DNA of 64,000 bases from Bradyrhizobium diazoefficiens (lineage in GTDB: Bacteria; Pseudomonadota; Alphaproteobacteria; Rhizobiales; Xanthobacteraceae), in contig NZ_CP067102.1 of assembly GCF_016616885.1 (NCBI RefSeq), forward strand, positions 992,001-1,056,000. The letters run 5' to 3'. Each line of letters opens with the position of its first letter. The first letter of the stretch is position 1. Under the pieces are notes generated by a model. That model did not search any database and was not told where the DNA came from. It saw only the letters and a list, made by a program, of their open reading frames with translations. This document shows, one piece after another, positions 55,572 through 63,901 of this stretch. Made by a program: the position numbers and the translations under genes.

Positions 55572-56480
55572 CTACTCTCCCGCCAATCCGCCGGTCTTGC
55601 CGCCGACCACGACGCCGGCTTTCTTCTCGATCGGCCTGATCGCGGCGGTGAAATCGGACTCGGCGCCTTCCGCGCTGATCACCGTCTCCCACAGCCGTCC
55701 GACCGCATCCGCGACCTCCATCGACAGGCCGAGCTGTTTCATTTCCTCCAGCGCCAGCCGCACGTCCTTCACCATCAACCCGGTGGCGAAGCCGAAGTCG
55801 AAGCTGCGCGGCAGCACCGAGCGCGGAAACTTGTCGCGGCTCGCCGTGTTCATGCCTGAGCCTGAATTGATAACGTCGATCATCACGGCGGGATCGAGCC
55901 CGGCCTTCACGCCCATCACCACCGCTTCCGACGTCGCCACCATGGCGGTCGCGGAGAGAAAATTGTTGGCGAGCTTCATGGTCTGTGCAGCACCCGGCTT
56001 CTCGCCGATGAAGAACACCTTTCCGATCACGTCGAGCGCGGGCTTGAGCAGCTCGAATTCCGCCTTCGGCCCCGACACCATCACCGCCAGCGTGCCCTTC
56101 TCGGCGCCGCCGACGCCGCCGGACACCGGGCAGTCGATCTGCACGATGTTGCGCTTGGCCAGCAGGCCGTGAATCTTCGAAGCCATCGTCGAGCCGACGG
56201 TCGAGAGATCGATGAAGCGTTTTGCGCGGCTACCCTCGATCACGCCGTTCGCGCCCGTTGCGACCTCGAGCGAGGCCTGCAGCGACGGCAGGCTCGCCAT
56301 CACGGTCTCGACCGTGTCGGCAACATCCTTCGGCGATGTCGCAGCGGTGGCGCCGCGCGCGACAAGCCTGTCGACGACCTCATTGCGGGTGTCGAACACG
56401 ACGAGCTTGTGGCCGGCCTCGATCAGCCGCCGCGCCATCGGGAAACCCATGTTTCCGAGGCCGATGAATCCGATGTCCAT
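55572..56480 (-). CDS. 3-hydroxyisobutyrate dehydrogenase-family oxidoreductase
   Basis: A 302-residue beta-hydroxyacid dehydrogenase. N-terminal I-G-F-I-G-L-G-N-M-G-F-P-M binds the dinucleotide, the substrate motif is D-C-P-V-S-G-G-V-G-G near residue 115, and the catalytic Lys stands in K-L-A-N-N-F near 165. The exact substrate could be 3-hydroxyisobutyrate, tartronate semialdehyde or related acids. It is separated from the next upstream gene on this strand by a palindromic repeat. Confidence 0.9.
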   Translation of the reverse strand: MDIGFIGLGNMGFPMARRLIEAGHKLVVFDTRNEVVDRLVARGATAATSPKDVADTVETVMASLPSLQASLEVATGANGVIEGSRAKRFIDLSTVGSTMASKIHGLLAKRNIVQIDCPVSGGVGGAEKGTLAVMVSGPKAEFELLKPALDVIGKVFFIGEKPGAAQTMKLANNFLSATAMVATSEAVVMGVKAGLDPAVMIDVINSGSGMNTASRDKFPRSVLPRSFDFGFATGLMVKDVRLALEEMKQLGLSMEVADAVGRLWETVISAEGAESDFTAAIRPIEKKAGVVVGGKTGGLAGE

Positions 56481-56533
56481 GGTGTTTCCTTTGTTCTTCG
56501 TTGTTTGTTGATCGGCGGTGCCCCTCCCTCGAT

Positions 56534-56655
56534 GTCGTCCTGGCGAAAGCCAGGAGCCATTACCCCAGGGAGGAGTCGCGATGCGACGTCATAACTCCGA
56601 GTCCCCATAACCACATCCGACGGTGGTTATGGTCCTGGCTTTCGCCAGGATGACG
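56534..56655. repeat. Palindromic intergenic repeat
   Basis: GTCGTCCTGGCGAAAGCCAGGA at the left is mirrored near the right end as TCCTGGCTTTCGCCAGGA-TGAC. The inner pair is a GGTTATG/CATAACC hairpin. It is a Bradyrhizobium-type element. Confidence 0.8.
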
Positions 56656-56694
56656 TTGGGGAGAGACGGTGCGTCCATCACCCCGAGTTCGACT

Positions 56695-57078
56695 TCACGC
56701 CTTGCCGTCGATCTCGGCGAACACCTCGCGCGCGATGCGAAAACTGTCGACGGCGGCCGGCATGCCGCCATAGATCGCGACCTGCATCAGGATTTCGCGG
56801 ATTTCGTAGCGGGTGACGCCATTGGTGAGCGCGCCCTTCAGATGCGCGCGGAACTCGTGCTGGCGATTGAGGATCGCGATCATCGCGATGTTGAGCATGC
56901 TGCGGGTCTTGCGCGGCAGCTCCTCGCGGCCCCACACCGTGCCCCAGCAATATTCGTTGAGCATCTCCTGGAACGGACGGTTGAAATCGTCGACGTTCTT
57001 CAGCGCGTTGTTGACATAGGCTTCGCCCAGCACCGCTTTGCGGACTTCCAGGCCCTTGTCGTGCATCTTCTTGTCCAT
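56695..57078 (-). CDS. Carboxymuconolactone decarboxylase-family protein
   Basis: A 127-residue helical protein with the CMD signature: W-G-T-V-W-G-R-E-E-L-P-R-K-T-R near residue 48 and a later G-V-T-R-Y-E-I-R-E-I segment. PcaC-like enzymes act in protocatechuate breakdown. AhpD-type peroxidases share the fold but have a CxxC motif, which is absent here. A protocatechuate role would complement PobA but is not proved; PcaC itself is usually in a pca operon. Confidence 0.82.
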   Translation of the reverse strand: MDKKMHDKGLEVRKAVLGEAYVNNALKNVDDFNRPFQEMLNEYCWGTVWGREELPRKTRSMLNIAMIAILNRQHEFRAHLKGALTNGVTRYEIREILMQVAIYGGMPAAVDSFRIAREVFAEIDGKA

Positions 57079-57182
57079 GGCGTTTCCTTTTACTTCCCTT
57101 GGATGGCGCCGCGGAAACTACGGGGTTGGGCCGGAGCAGTCACGTCCTCGTGTTATGCGGGAAAAGGGGGATGTCCCGTACG

Positions 57183-57208
57183 GGAACGGATGCCTCACTG
57201 CTGCCGTT
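57183..57208 (+). promoter_or_regulatory. EcfG-type promoter before the TIGR02302 gene
   Basis: GGAAC, 17 bases, CGTT, with the -10 element 40 bp upstream of the start. A 12-bp palindrome (TCCCGTACGGGA, 57174-57185) overlaps the -35 element. Confidence 0.55.
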
Positions 57209-57247
57209 GTGGTACGCTTCACTCCGCCGGGTAACTTGGAGAGTTGA

Positions 57248-59866
57248 TTGAACGGCGTCACCCCCGACCCGTCAGACCCGATCCGCGACGGCGACGCTCT
57301 GTCGCGGCTGAAGCTGGCGCAGGCTCTTGAGCGGGCCACTTATGCCATCGCGTGGGAGCGTGCCTGGCCGGGGCTGGCGCGTGTCCTCACCGTTGTCGGC
57401 CTGTTTCTGGTGGTGTCCTGGGCCGGACTCTGGCTGGCGCTGCCCTTTGTCGTCCGCGCCATCGGTCTCGTCATTTTTGCAGGCCTTGCGGCTGCCGCCC
57501 TGTTCCCCCTGATTCGGTTTCGCTGGCCGAGCCGCGAAGAGGCGCTCGCCCGGCTCGATCGCGGTTCGGGCATCCGTCATCGCCCCGCCACGACGCTCAC
57601 GGACACGCTGACCTCACAGGATCCGGTCGCGCAGGCGCTCTGGCAGGCGCAGCGCGAGCGCACGCTGGCCTCGCTCAAGCGCATCCGTGCCGGTTTGCCG
57701 CACCCGCGCCTCGCCATCCATGACCCCTGGGCGCTGCGTGCGCTGGTCATGGTGATGCTGGTCGCGACCTTCTTCGCCGCTGGCGACGAGCGCGGATTAC
57801 GATTGGGCGCTGCCTTCGACTGGAACGGCGTGCTGGCGCCGACCAATGTCCGCGTCGACGCCTGGGTCACGCCGCCGCTCTACACCGGAAAGCCGCCGGT
57901 GATCCTGTCGGCCGCCAACAAGGAAGCCGCAGCGCTTCCGGCCTCCGGCCCGCTCGGCGTTCCCGCTGGCTCAACGCTGATCGTGCGCTCCTCCGGCGGC
58001 AGCCTGGATGTCGTGGTGTCCGGCGGTCTCAAGGAGGTCGCGCCGACTGAGGCCACGCCCAAGGGCACCAACGAGAAGCATTTCACCATCACCGGCGACG
58101 GCACCGCGCATGTCCGCGCGCCCTCGGGCCAGCCGCAATGGGCCTTCGCGGCGACACCGGACCATCCGCCGACGATCGCGCTTGCCAAGGATCCGGAGCG
58201 CCAGGCGCGCGGCGCGCTCCAGCTCGTCTACAAGATCGAGGACGATTACGGCGTCACCGGCGCCGAGGCACACGTCGCCCCGCGTTCCGCCGACGCGGGC
58301 AAGGACGGCGATAGCAAGACCGCGGCGCGGCCGCTGTTCCAGCCGCCGCAATTTCCGCTCGTGCTGCCGAATGCGCGCACCCGTAACGGCGTCGGCCAGA
58401 CGGTGAAGGATCTCAGCGAGGATCCCTATGCCGGCGCCGATGTCACGCTGACGCTCACTGCCAAGGACGAGGCCGGCAACGAGGCGAAGAGCGAGCCGTT
58501 CAACATGCGGCTGCCCGAGCGTCTGTTCACCAAGCCACTCGCACGCGCGCTGATCGAGCAGCGTCGCATCCTCGCGCTCGACGCCAACAAGAATTCCGAC
58601 GTCTACACCGCGCTCGACGCGCTGATGATCGCGCCTGAGCTGTTCACGCAGGAGGCCGGGCAATATCTCGGCCTCTACAGTGTCGCGCGCCAGCTCGAGG
58701 CCGCGCGCACGGATGATTCACTGCGCGAGGTCGTGGCGAGCCTGTGGGCGCTCGCGGTGACGATCGAGGACGGCAACATCTCCGACGTCGAGAAGGCACT
58801 GCGCGCGGCGCAGGACGCGCTCAAGCAGGCGCTGGAGCGCGGCGCCAGCGACGAGGAGATCAAGAAGCTCACGCAGGATCTGCGGGCGGCGCTCGACAAT
58901 TTCATGCGCCAGCTCGCCGAGCAGTTCCGCAACAACAAGGACGCCCAGCAGCTCGCGCGTCCGCTTGATCCGAACACCAAGATCCTGCGCCAGCAGGACC
59001 TCCAGAACATGATCGACCGCATGGAGCGCCTGTCGCGCTCGGGCGACAAGGACGCGGCCAAGCAGTTGCTCGACCAGCTCCAGCAGATGCTGGAGGGCCT
59101 TCAGATGGCGCAGCCGGGACAATCCGGCGAGAGCGACATGGAGCAGGCGCTCAACGAGCTCGGCGACATGATCCGCAAGCAGCAGCAATTGCGCGACAAG
59201 ACCTACAAGCAGGGCCAGGACTCCCGGCGTGATCGCATGCGCGGCAAGCAGCAGCAGGGCGACCAGTCGATGTCGGACCTGCAGCAGGACCAGCAGGCGT
59301 TGCGCGACCGCTTGAAGAAGCTCCAGGATGAAATGGCCAAGCGCGGCCTCTCGCAGAAGGGCCAGAAAGGCCAGCAGGGACAGAAGGGCCAGCAGGGTCA
59401 GCAAGGCGACCAGGGCCAGCCCGGCCAGGATGGCGATCAGGACGCCGACCAGGGTGATGATGACGGCGGGCTCGATTCCGCCGACAACGCCATGGGCGAT
59501 GCGGGTTCAAAACTCGGCGACGGCAATGCCGACGGCGCGGTGGATTCCCAGGGCAAGGCGCTGGATGCGATGCGCAAGGGCGCGCAGAAGATGGCCGAGG
59601 CGATGCAGCAGGGCGACGGCGACGGTCAGGGCGACGGTCCCGGCAATCGCGTCGGCCGCCAGCAGAGCGGCGGCAACCAGACCGACCCGCTCGGCCGTCC
59701 GCTGCACGGCCGCGAATTCGGCGACGATTACACGGTCAAGATTCCCGGCGAGATCGACGTGCAACGGGTCCGCCGCATCCTCGAAGAACTCCGTCGCCGC
59801 CTCGGCGACCCCTCGCGCCCGCAGATCGAGCTCGATTATATCGAGCGGCTGCTGAAGGATTTTTGA
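57248..59866 (+). CDS. TIGR02302 family large membrane protein (DUF4175)
   Basis: An 872-residue protein. Three membrane segments lie in the first 180 residues (about 37-55, 58-78 and 160-176). A beta-rich periplasmic part follows, then long amphipathic helices (about 400-600). The C-terminus is low complexity, with a Q-K-G-Q repeat tract near 700-740, an acidic D-Q-D-A-D-Q stretch and a conserved end (V-Q-R-V-R-R-I-L-E-E-L-R-R-R). The family is alphaproteobacterial and of unknown role. TTG start with GGAGAG upstream. Confidence 0.87.
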   Translation: MNGVTPDPSDPIRDGDALSRLKLAQALERATYAIAWERAWPGLARVLTVVGLFLVVSWAGLWLALPFVVRAIGLVIFAGLAAAALFPLIRFRWPSREEALARLDRGSGIRHRPATTLTDTLTSQDPVAQALWQAQRERTLASLKRIRAGLPHPRLAIHDPWALRALVMVMLVATFFAAGDERGLRLGAAFDWNGVLAPTNVRVDAWVTPPLYTGKPPVILSAANKEAAALPASGPLGVPAGSTLIVRSSGGSLDVVVSGGLKEVAPTEATPKGTNEKHFTITGDGTAHVRAPSGQPQWAFAATPDHPPTIALAKDPERQARGALQLVYKIEDDYGVTGAEAHVAPRSADAGKDGDSKTAARPLFQPPQFPLVLPNARTRNGVGQTVKDLSEDPYAGADVTLTLTAKDEAGNEAKSEPFNMRLPERLFTKPLARALIEQRRILALDANKNSDVYTALDALMIAPELFTQEAGQYLGLYSVARQLEAARTDDSLREVVASLWALAVTIEDGNISDVEKALRAAQDALKQALERGASDEEIKKLTQDLRAALDNFMRQLAEQFRNNKDAQQLARPLDPNTKILRQQDLQNMIDRMERLSRSGDKDAAKQLLDQLQQMLEGLQMAQPGQSGESDMEQALNELGDMIRKQQQLRDKTYKQGQDSRRDRMRGKQQQGDQSMSDLQQDQQALRDRLKKLQDEMAKRGLSQKGQKGQQGQKGQQGQQGDQGQPGQDGDQDADQGDDDGGLDSADNAMGDAGSKLGDGNADGAVDSQGKALDAMRKGAQKMAEAMQQGDGDGQGDGPGNRVGRQQSGGNQTDPLGRPLHGREFGDDYTVKIPGEIDVQRVRRILEELRRRLGDPSRPQIELDYIERLLKDF

Positions 59867-59886
59867 GGCAAAGTCACCACAAGCTC

Positions 59887-59995
59887 GCTGTCATCGCCCG
59901 CGAAGGCGGGCGATCCCAGTATTCCAGAGACATCAGTGATTGAAGCGTGAGGCCCCCCGGCGTACTGGGCCCCGGTCAAGCCGGGGCATGACAGC
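59887..59995. repeat. Palindromic intergenic repeat between TIGR02302 gene and cpdR
   Basis: GCTGTCAT and ATGACAGC form the ends. Inside, CGCCCGCGAAGGCGGGCG and CCCCGGTCAAGCCGGGG are strong hairpins. It separates two convergent genes and can act as a terminator for both. Confidence 0.8.
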
Positions 59996-60015
59996 GGAAT
60001 ACGTGGCAGGGGCCG

Positions 60016-60390
60016 TTACCCCTTCTTCGCCGCCAGCGCATCCGCCACCGCCGTGCGGATATCCGCGACCGAGAACGGTTTTGTCACGACGTCATGCACC
60101 AGCGCATTGAGATTCGAGGCGCGCTCGCGCTGATCGGCAAAGCCGGTCATCAGCAAAATGGTCAGCTGGGGAAAGTCACGCGCGGCGGAGAGCGCGAGTG
60201 CGATGCCGTCCATCACAGGCATCTGGATGTCGGTGAGCAACAGATCGAACGCACCGTCCTCGCGGGTCAGGATCTCCAGCGCCTCGGCGCCGTCCTGTGC
60301 GGTGACGATCTCGTGGCCGTCCATGGCGACGGCGCGCGCCACCAGCTGGCGCATTGAATCCTCGTCATCGGCGATCAACACTTTTGGCAT
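60016..60390 (-). CDS. cpdR: Single-domain response regulator CpdR
   Basis: A 124-residue receiver without an output domain. The acidic pair D-D-E-D lies near residue 8, the phospho-accepting Asp in L-L-T-D-I-Q-M-P near 53, and a Lys in V-T-K-P-F near 105. The helix L-M-T-G-F-A-D-Q-R-E-R-A is characteristic of CpdR. In Caulobacter, unphosphorylated CpdR targets ClpXP to degrade CtrA and other substrates. It follows the MJ0042 gene by 36 bp on the same strand, probably co-transcribed. Confidence 0.9.
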   Translation of the reverse strand: MPKVLIADDEDSMRQLVARAVAMDGHEIVTAQDGAEALEILTREDGAFDLLLTDIQMPVMDGIALALSAARDFPQLTILLMTGFADQRERASNLNALVHDVVTKPFSVADIRTAVADALAAKKG

Positions 60391-60426
60391 GGGACGAACC
60401 TTCCCGTGCGGGACCCTACAGGCTGA

Positions 60427-61305
60427 TTACACGCTGCCGCCGGCGATGTCGCGCCGGTTGAAGAAGCGAACGTCGATATTGCGGCCTTCCGGCGGCGGTG
60501 AGGCCAGGCGCGAGCGGAAGAAGGCGCGCTCGCCGGGTTGCAGCACGGTCTGCTCCAGCAACGAATTCCAGGCGTAGATCTCGGCGCCTTGCGCGTCGCG
60601 CACGGCAAAGCGCAGGCGCGGGATATCGAGCGGCTTCTTGCCCTGGCCGACGATCACGCCCTCGATCACCAGCACCTCCTTACCGTCGACGGTTTCGCTC
60701 GAGAGCTTGACGTCCTTGAAGGCGAGCCCGCGCAGGTTCACCTCTAAGCCGACCATCTTGTAGAAGGCCGCCGTCTGCGGCAGGAGGCGGACCATGTCGC
60801 CGCGCCAGACCACCAGCGCCAACACCAGCGCGCCCATGGCGGCGCAGACGGTCGGCAGGCCGAAATGGGATTTCCGCCGAACCACGGCAGGGGCCGGGTG
60901 GCTCACCTTTGCCCCGCGGCGGCTGAACAGGCCGCTGAACCAGGACTGGTGCTGGGCGCCGACGATCTCCTCCTCGGCGGCGCGGGCCGCCGCCGACCAC
61001 TCGTCCTCGGGCTCGACGGCGTCCTCGGTCGGCCAGTCGCTGGCAATCGAGGGGCTTTCGACCACCGGGGTGTCGGCAGCCGCGTCGTCCCTGGCGTAGG
61101 AGTTCCATTGCTCGGCGAGGTCGGACTGGTCGTCGGCCTGGCTGGCCGCGGCCATGGCCGGCACGGCCGCCTCCCCGATGGCATCGTCGGGATGCGCCAT
61201 CCAGGTCTCCTTGCAGCGGGAGCAGCGGACCGTCCGCCCGTTGGCCCCAAGGCTCGCAAGCTTGATGGCGTAGGATGTCGTACAATGGGGGCAGACGATA
61301 TGCAT
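60427..61305 (-). CDS. MJ0042-type zinc-ribbon/DUF3426-like membrane protein
   Basis: A 292-residue protein. An N-terminal zinc ribbon has C-P-H-C near residue 5 and C-S-R-C near 28. An acidic linker follows, then one membrane segment near 160, and a C-terminal beta domain (L-K-V-F-x-V-x-G type, here V-L-V-I-E-G-V-I). The family is widespread in Alphaproteobacteria with unknown role. It is divergent from ftsE, with a 10-bp inverted repeat between. Confidence 0.85.
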   Translation of the reverse strand: MHIVCPHCTTSYAIKLASLGANGRTVRCSRCKETWMAHPDDAIGEAAVPAMAAASQADDQSDLAEQWNSYARDDAAADTPVVESPSIASDWPTEDAVEPEDEWSAAARAAEEEIVGAQHQSWFSGLFSRRGAKVSHPAPAVVRRKSHFGLPTVCAAMGALVLALVVWRGDMVRLLPQTAAFYKMVGLEVNLRGLAFKDVKLSSETVDGKEVLVIEGVIVGQGKKPLDIPRLRFAVRDAQGAEIYAWNSLLEQTVLQPGERAFFRSRLASPPPEGRNIDVRFFNRRDIAGGSV

Positions 61306-61385
61306 GGGCGGCCTCGACGATGACCTTGTCGCGCTGAACCGGGCGCCAAAGGGACTTCTAAGGATGTTGCCGGGGATGCTACAGC

Positions 61386-61420
61386 GCGACCGTTAACGAA
61401 CCGGAAACCATAACGGTCGC
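61386..61420. promoter_or_regulatory. Perfect 10-bp inverted repeat upstream of ftsE
   Basis: GCGACCGTTA and TAACGGTCGC face each other across 15 bases, between ftsE (start 61493) and the divergent zinc-ribbon gene (start 61305). No U tract is present, so an operator is more likely than a terminator. Confidence 0.6.
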
Positions 61421-61492
61421 ACAACCCCTTGATCGCATGCGGCGAAACCTCGCTAGCGTGCGCTCTACGTCCCCTCTCGAACGGAGCTGAGC

Positions 61493-62152
61493 TTGGTTCG
61501 GTTCGAAAATGTCGGATTGCGTTACGGTCTGGGGCCGGAGATCCTGCGCGACCTCAGCTTCCAGATCCCGGCGCACTCTTTCCAGTTCCTCACCGGCCCG
61601 TCCGGCGCCGGTAAGACGTCGCTGCTGCGCCTGTTGTTCCTGTCGCACCGGCCGACGCGCGGCCTCGTCAATCTGTTCGGTCACGACGTCTCCCAGCTCG
61701 GCAAGGACGAGATCGCTGATCTGCGCAAGCGCATCGGCATCGTGCTCCAGGATTTCCGCCTGCTCGATCACATGACGACTTACGAGAACGTGGCGCTGCC
61801 GTTCCGCGTCATGGGCCGCAGCGAATCGAGCTATCGCAAGGAGGTGATCGACCTCCTGCGCTGGGTCGGGCTCGGCGATCGCATGGATGCGCTGCCGCCG
61901 ATCCTGTCCGGCGGCGAGAAGCAGCGCGCGGCGATCGCGCGCGCGGTGATCTCGCGGCCGCAACTGCTGCTCGCGGACGAGCCGACCGGCAGCGTCGATC
62001 CGACGCTCGGGCGCCGACTGCTGCGTCTCTTCATCGAGCTCAACAAGTCAGGCACGGCCGTCATTATCGCGACCCACGACATTGCACTGATGGACCAGTA
62101 CGAAGCGCGCCGCTTCGTGCTGCATCAGGGCCGGCTGCACGTCTATGAATAA
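61493..62152 (+). CDS. ftsE: Cell-division ATP-binding protein FtsE
   Basis: A 219-residue ABC ATPase with Walker A G-P-S-G-A-G-K-T near residue 36, signature L-S-G-G-E-K-Q-R near 138 and Walker B L-L-L-A-D-E-P-T near 160. With FtsX it controls peptidoglycan hydrolases at the division site. The TTG start has GGAG 8 bp upstream. It overlaps ftsX by 8 bp. Confidence 0.96.
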   Translation: MVRFENVGLRYGLGPEILRDLSFQIPAHSFQFLTGPSGAGKTSLLRLLFLSHRPTRGLVNLFGHDVSQLGKDEIADLRKRIGIVLQDFRLLDHMTTYENVALPFRVMGRSESSYRKEVIDLLRWVGLGDRMDALPPILSGGEKQRAAIARAVISRPQLLLADEPTGSVDPTLGRRLLRLFIELNKSGTAVIIATHDIALMDQYEARRFVLHQGRLHVYE

Positions 62153-63113
62153 GACCGACGAGCGCGGCGTGTTGGTCGATCTCGGGCAGGAACGTCCGCA
62201 GCTTCCGGCCAGGGCGCGCAACATGTCGCCGATCGTGCCGCGCGCCTCGATCCATGGCCGCGCGCTGGTCGCTGTCGTCGCCATCATGACCTTCCTCGCC
62301 TCGATGACGACGGGCACGGTGCTGCTGGTCAGCGCCTCCGCCGCGGAATGGCAGTCCGATGTCGCGAGCGAGATCACCATCCAGGTCCGCCCGCAATCCG
62401 GCCGCGACATCGAGCGCGATTCCGCTGCCGTCACCGAGGCGATGCGCGCACAAGCCGGCATCGTCGAAGTCAAGCCGTTCACCAAGGAGGAGAGCGGCAA
62501 GCTGCTCGAGCCCTGGCTCGGCACCGGACTCTCGATGGACGATTTGCCGGTGCCGCGCATGATCATCGCGCGCGTGCAGCCGGGCACCGCGCTCGATCTC
62601 GGCGCCTTGCGCGCCCGCGTGACGCAAGTGGCGCCAAGCGCCAGCGTCGACGATCACCGCGCCTGGATCGAACGGATGCGCTCGATGACCAATGCCACCG
62701 TGCTCGCCGGCATCGGCATCCTCGCACTCGTCATCGTCGCAACCATCATCTCGGTTTCGTTCGCGACCCGCGGCGCGATGGCGGCGAACCGCCCGATCGT
62801 CGAGGTCCTTCATTTCGTCGGTGCCGGCGACCGCTACATCGCCAATCATTTCCTGCGGCATTTCCTCAGGCTCGGCCTCGAAGGCGGCGTCATCGGCGGC
62901 GGCGTCGCCATGCTGCTGTTCGGCTTCTCCGAGTCGATCGCCGGCTGGTTCTCCGGCACCCCGGTCGGCGACCAGTTCGCGGCCCTGCTCGGCACCTTCT
63001 CGCTGCGGCCGTCCGGCTATGTGGTGCTCGCAGTGCAGGCCGTCCTGATCGGCGCGATCACCGCGGTCGCCTCGCGACAGACGCTGTTCGCGACATTGAA
63101 CGACGTCGATTAA
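62145..63113 (+). CDS. ftsX: Cell-division protein FtsX
   Basis: A 322-residue permease-like protein with four membrane segments (about 45-65, 185-207, 235-260 and 290-310). A periplasmic loop lies after the first segment and includes V-K-P-F-T-K-E-E-S. It is the membrane partner of FtsE; it does not transport but relays ATP hydrolysis to cell-wall hydrolases. Confidence 0.94.
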   Translation: MNKTDERGVLVDLGQERPQLPARARNMSPIVPRASIHGRALVAVVAIMTFLASMTTGTVLLVSASAAEWQSDVASEITIQVRPQSGRDIERDSAAVTEAMRAQAGIVEVKPFTKEESGKLLEPWLGTGLSMDDLPVPRMIIARVQPGTALDLGALRARVTQVAPSASVDDHRAWIERMRSMTNATVLAGIGILALVIVATIISVSFATRGAMAANRPIVEVLHFVGAGDRYIANHFLRHFLRLGLEGGVIGGGVAMLLFGFSESIAGWFSGTPVGDQFAALLGTFSLRPSGYVVLAVQAVLIGAITAVASRQTLFATLNDVD

Positions 63114-63185
63114 GCCCGCTAAACCGGACTCCACATCGCCTCAAAACGTCTTAAAATAATCCGGGGAAGGGATCACCGACATCGC

Positions 63186-63890
63186 ATGACCTCGCCGACC
63201 GACGATCAAACGCCGAACTTGCCGCGCGGCTGGCTGCGCGCGACCGTGGTGTCGACGGTCGCGTTCGTTTTCGTCGGCGCGGCGGCCGGCTTCGTGGCGT
63301 TCCTGTCGCAATTGCGCGGCGCGGAGATCGCGCCGGACCGCAAGGCGGACGGCATCGTGGTCCTGACCGGCGGCTCATCTCGGGTGCCGGATGCGATGGA
63401 GCTGCTGGCGGCCGGCTACGGCAGGCGTCTGCTGATCTCGGGCGTGCACCCGACGTCGACGGCGAGCGACATCTCCCGGACGCTGCCGGAGAACCAGTCC
63501 TTCATGACCTGCTGCGTCGATCTCGACCGCACCGCGCTCACGACCCGCGGCAACGCAGCCGAGGCGCGGCGCTGGGCCGAGGGACGCGGCTTCAAATCGT
63601 TGATCGTGGTCACATCGAACTATCACATGCCGCGCGCGCTGGTGGAATTCTCGCATGCGATGCCGGAGACGACGCTGGTCCCGTTCGCCGTGGTCGGCGA
63701 CAAATGGCGCGAGGAGCCGTGGTGGACCTCGGCCTCGACGCTGCGGCTGCTCCTGTCCGAATATGTCAAGTACATCGCCGCCGAGCTCAGGGTGCGGCTG
63801 GAGGATTTCGGGATTGACCTTTCGCCCGAAGTGTCGGAGCAGCCAGCAGGTCTGCAATCCAGGCGGCCTGCCACCGCGCAGGCCAATTGA
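63186..63890 (+). CDS. YdcF/ElyC-family membrane protein (DUF218)
   Basis: A 234-residue protein with one N-terminal membrane segment (about 18-40) and a DUF218 domain (D-G-I-V-V-L-T-G-G near residue 57, R-G-N-A-A-E-A-R near 120, T-S-N-Y-H-M-P-R-A near 143). SanA/ElyC relatives act in envelope integrity. It follows ftsX and precedes the acyltransferase. Confidence 0.88.
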   Translation: MTSPTDDQTPNLPRGWLRATVVSTVAFVFVGAAAGFVAFLSQLRGAEIAPDRKADGIVVLTGGSSRVPDAMELLAAGYGRRLLISGVHPTSTASDISRTLPENQSFMTCCVDLDRTALTTRGNAAEARRWAEGRGFKSLIVVTSNYHMPRALVEFSHAMPETTLVPFAVVGDKWREEPWWTSASTLRLLLSEYVKYIAAELRVRLEDFGIDLSPEVSEQPAGLQSRRPATAQAN

Positions 63891-63901
63891 TCGGATTTTC
63901 G

